Part shown: in pieces, positions 6,183 to 7,038 of the stretch
How positions within the stretch are numbered: position 1 is the first letter of the stretch
Layout of the letters: each line of letters begins with the position of its first letter
Assembly (NCBI GenBank): GCA_003644825.1
Contig: QNDJ01000075.1
Location: forward strand, 1 to 7,038
From: B21-G16 sp003644825 [NCBI: Candidatus Zhuqueibacterota bacterium]
Lineage (GTDB): Bacteria; SM23-31; B21-G16
Reading direction: 5' to 3'
DNA length: 7,038 nt
Position numbers and translations under genes: made by a program
Notes under the pieces: generated by a model
Told to the model about the DNA's origin: nothing
Seen by the model: only the letters and a program-made list of their open reading frames with translations
Database searches by the model: none

Positions 6183-6989
6183 TTAAAACGTTTCTTTTAC
6201 AAAATTTACGGCGTTTCTGAATATTTTAATTCCCTGCCCCTCTTCTGGTAGTTTATTATCGATTTTCAGCCTCACCCAGTTAGGGTGATTAAAGGGGCTC
6301 CAGTATGCCTCCGGGTGGGGCATTAAACCGAAAATCCTGCCAGTCGGGTCGCAAATTCCTGTTATTGCCTCAATAGAACCGTTGGGATTGTAAGGATATT
6401 CACTGGTGGGAAGTCCATCACGGGGGTCTATAAACTGGAGTACAACCTGATTATTCCTGAATAAAGATAATATAACATCTTCATCCTCTGTATAGAATTT
6501 ACCTTCACCGTGCCTTACGGGAAGATACATCATATCAATTCCTCTTGTAAATACACAGTTAGATTTTTTGTTTACAGTCAGGTGAACCCATCTATCTTCG
6601 TAATGGCCGGAATCATTCATAGTTAAAGTAACCTTCTGATTTCTATAATCTCCATTTAAACCCGGAAGAATCCCGAGCTTTGTCATTACCTGAAAACCAT
6701 TGCAGATTCCAATAATTAACTTTCCATCAGATATAAATTTTTGTAGTGATTTTTCAAGATTATATTTAAACTTGTTAGCAACAACTTTTCCTGCAGATAT
6801 ATGGTCTCCAAAGGAAAATCCCCCTACAAAGGCCATAATATGATATTCATCCATAGATTTTTCACCGAGCAGAAGGTCATTTAAGTGAACCTGTTCGGGT
6901 TCTCCCCCCGCCAGTCTGAACGCAAATTCTGTTTCTTTTTCACAATTAAAACCGTATCCGGTAATTATGAGAACTTTTGGCTTGACCAT
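6183..6989 (-). CDS. purQ: Phosphoribosylformylglycinamidine synthase glutaminase subunit PurQ (long form)
   Basis: PurQ releases ammonia from glutamine for the PurL synthase subunit, which makes FGAM from FGAR in purine biosynthesis; PurS normally completes the complex. Class I glutamine amidotransferase hallmarks are intact: GGFSFGDHISAGKV (56-69), the nucleophile elbow GICNGFQ with C96, and PHPE with H225 and E227 completing the triad. VRHGEGKFY (158-166) and YNPNGS are shared with the amidotransferase domain of large PurL. At 268 residues it is longer than the ~227-residue Bacillus type. The N-terminus reads TGYGFNCEKET rather than the common PGxNCDxET. The start has an SD (AGGAG at 7000-7004, 10 nt spacing). 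The gene sits 7 nt after the end of an upstream reading frame and 2 nt before nagA. Confidence 0.94.
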   Translation of the reverse strand: MVKPKVLIITGYGFNCEKETEFAFRLAGGEPEQVHLNDLLLGEKSMDEYHIMAFVGGFSFGDHISAGKVVANKFKYNLEKSLQKFISDGKLIIGICNGFQVMTKLGILPGLNGDYRNQKVTLTMNDSGHYEDRWVHLTVNKKSNCVFTRGIDMMYLPVRHGEGKFYTEDEDVILSLFRNNQVVLQFIDPRDGLPTSEYPYNPNGSIEAITGICDPTGRIFGLMPHPEAYWSPFNHPNWVRLKIDNKLPEEGQGIKIFRNAVNFVKETF

Positions 6990-6996
6990 AACTTTC

Positions 6997-7038
6997 TCAC
7001 TCCTGTATCATTGAATAAAATCTATAACTCTTTAAATG
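6997..7038 (-). CDS. Possible C-terminal end of an upstream gene
   Basis: One minus-strand frame is open from the window edge for 13 codons (HLKSYRFYSMIQE) and ends in TGA at 6997-6999, 7 nt before the purQ start. The other two frames close within a few codons of the edge. The TGA follows directly on the purQ SD (AGGAGTGA), as is common at tight operon junctions. A pur gene such as purL or purS would be expected here by synteny, but the 13 residues are too few to identify it, and 13 open codons can occur by chance. Confidence 0.4.
   Translation of the reverse strand, partial: HLKSYRFYSMIQE

Noticed and set aside
1-7038. CRISPR array, tRNA, rRNA, insertion sequence or prophage ends
   Set aside because: I saw no evenly spaced repeats, no cloverleaf or rRNA-like stretch, no transposase and no paired terminal repeats.

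Overview
The window is AT-rich bacterial DNA, by eye well below 45% GC. Every supported gene is on the minus strand, so the text below runs from high to low coordinates. The TadA, the Shine-Dalgarno (SD) sequences, the signal peptide and the tight operon-like spacing all fit a bacterium. The long-form PurQ, the lysine/isoleucine/asparagine-rich proteins and the unfamiliar secreted proteins suggest an uncultured or deep-branching lineage. The sequence alone does not let me name the phylum.

Right part (about 7038 to 5020): the last codons of an unidentified gene, then purQ (glutaminase subunit of FGAM synthase, purine biosynthesis), then nagA (N-acetylglucosamine-6-phosphate deacetylase, amino-sugar catabolism). 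The spacing is 7 nt between the upstream tail and purQ and 2 nt between purQ and nagA, so the three look co-transcribed. PurQ and NagA keep the catalytic residues of their families.

Middle (5019 to 4817): a 203-nt AT-rich gap with two short inverted repeats and two candidate sigma-70-type promoters pointing at the next gene. This is the only sizeable non-coding gap and the likely boundary between two transcription units.

Left part (4816 to 1): tadA (tRNA adenosine-34 deaminase) is followed after 37 nt by a 799-residue exported protein. That gene overlaps by 4 nt (ATGA) a gene for a shorter, 588-residue paralogue. After another 31 nt comes the start of a small Cys4 zinc-ribbon protein that runs off the window. 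The two exported proteins share a C-terminal core of about 410 residues. The core loosely resembles the beta-sandwich part of carbohydrate-active proteins (GH38 C-terminal or galactose-mutarotase-like). They differ in the number of N-terminal Ig-like beta repeats: three in the long one, one in the short one. This co-translated pair is the least familiar and most interesting content. Its function cannot be fixed from sequence alone. A polysaccharide or glycan-related role is an inference from the fold-like motifs, with only weak support from nagA nearby.
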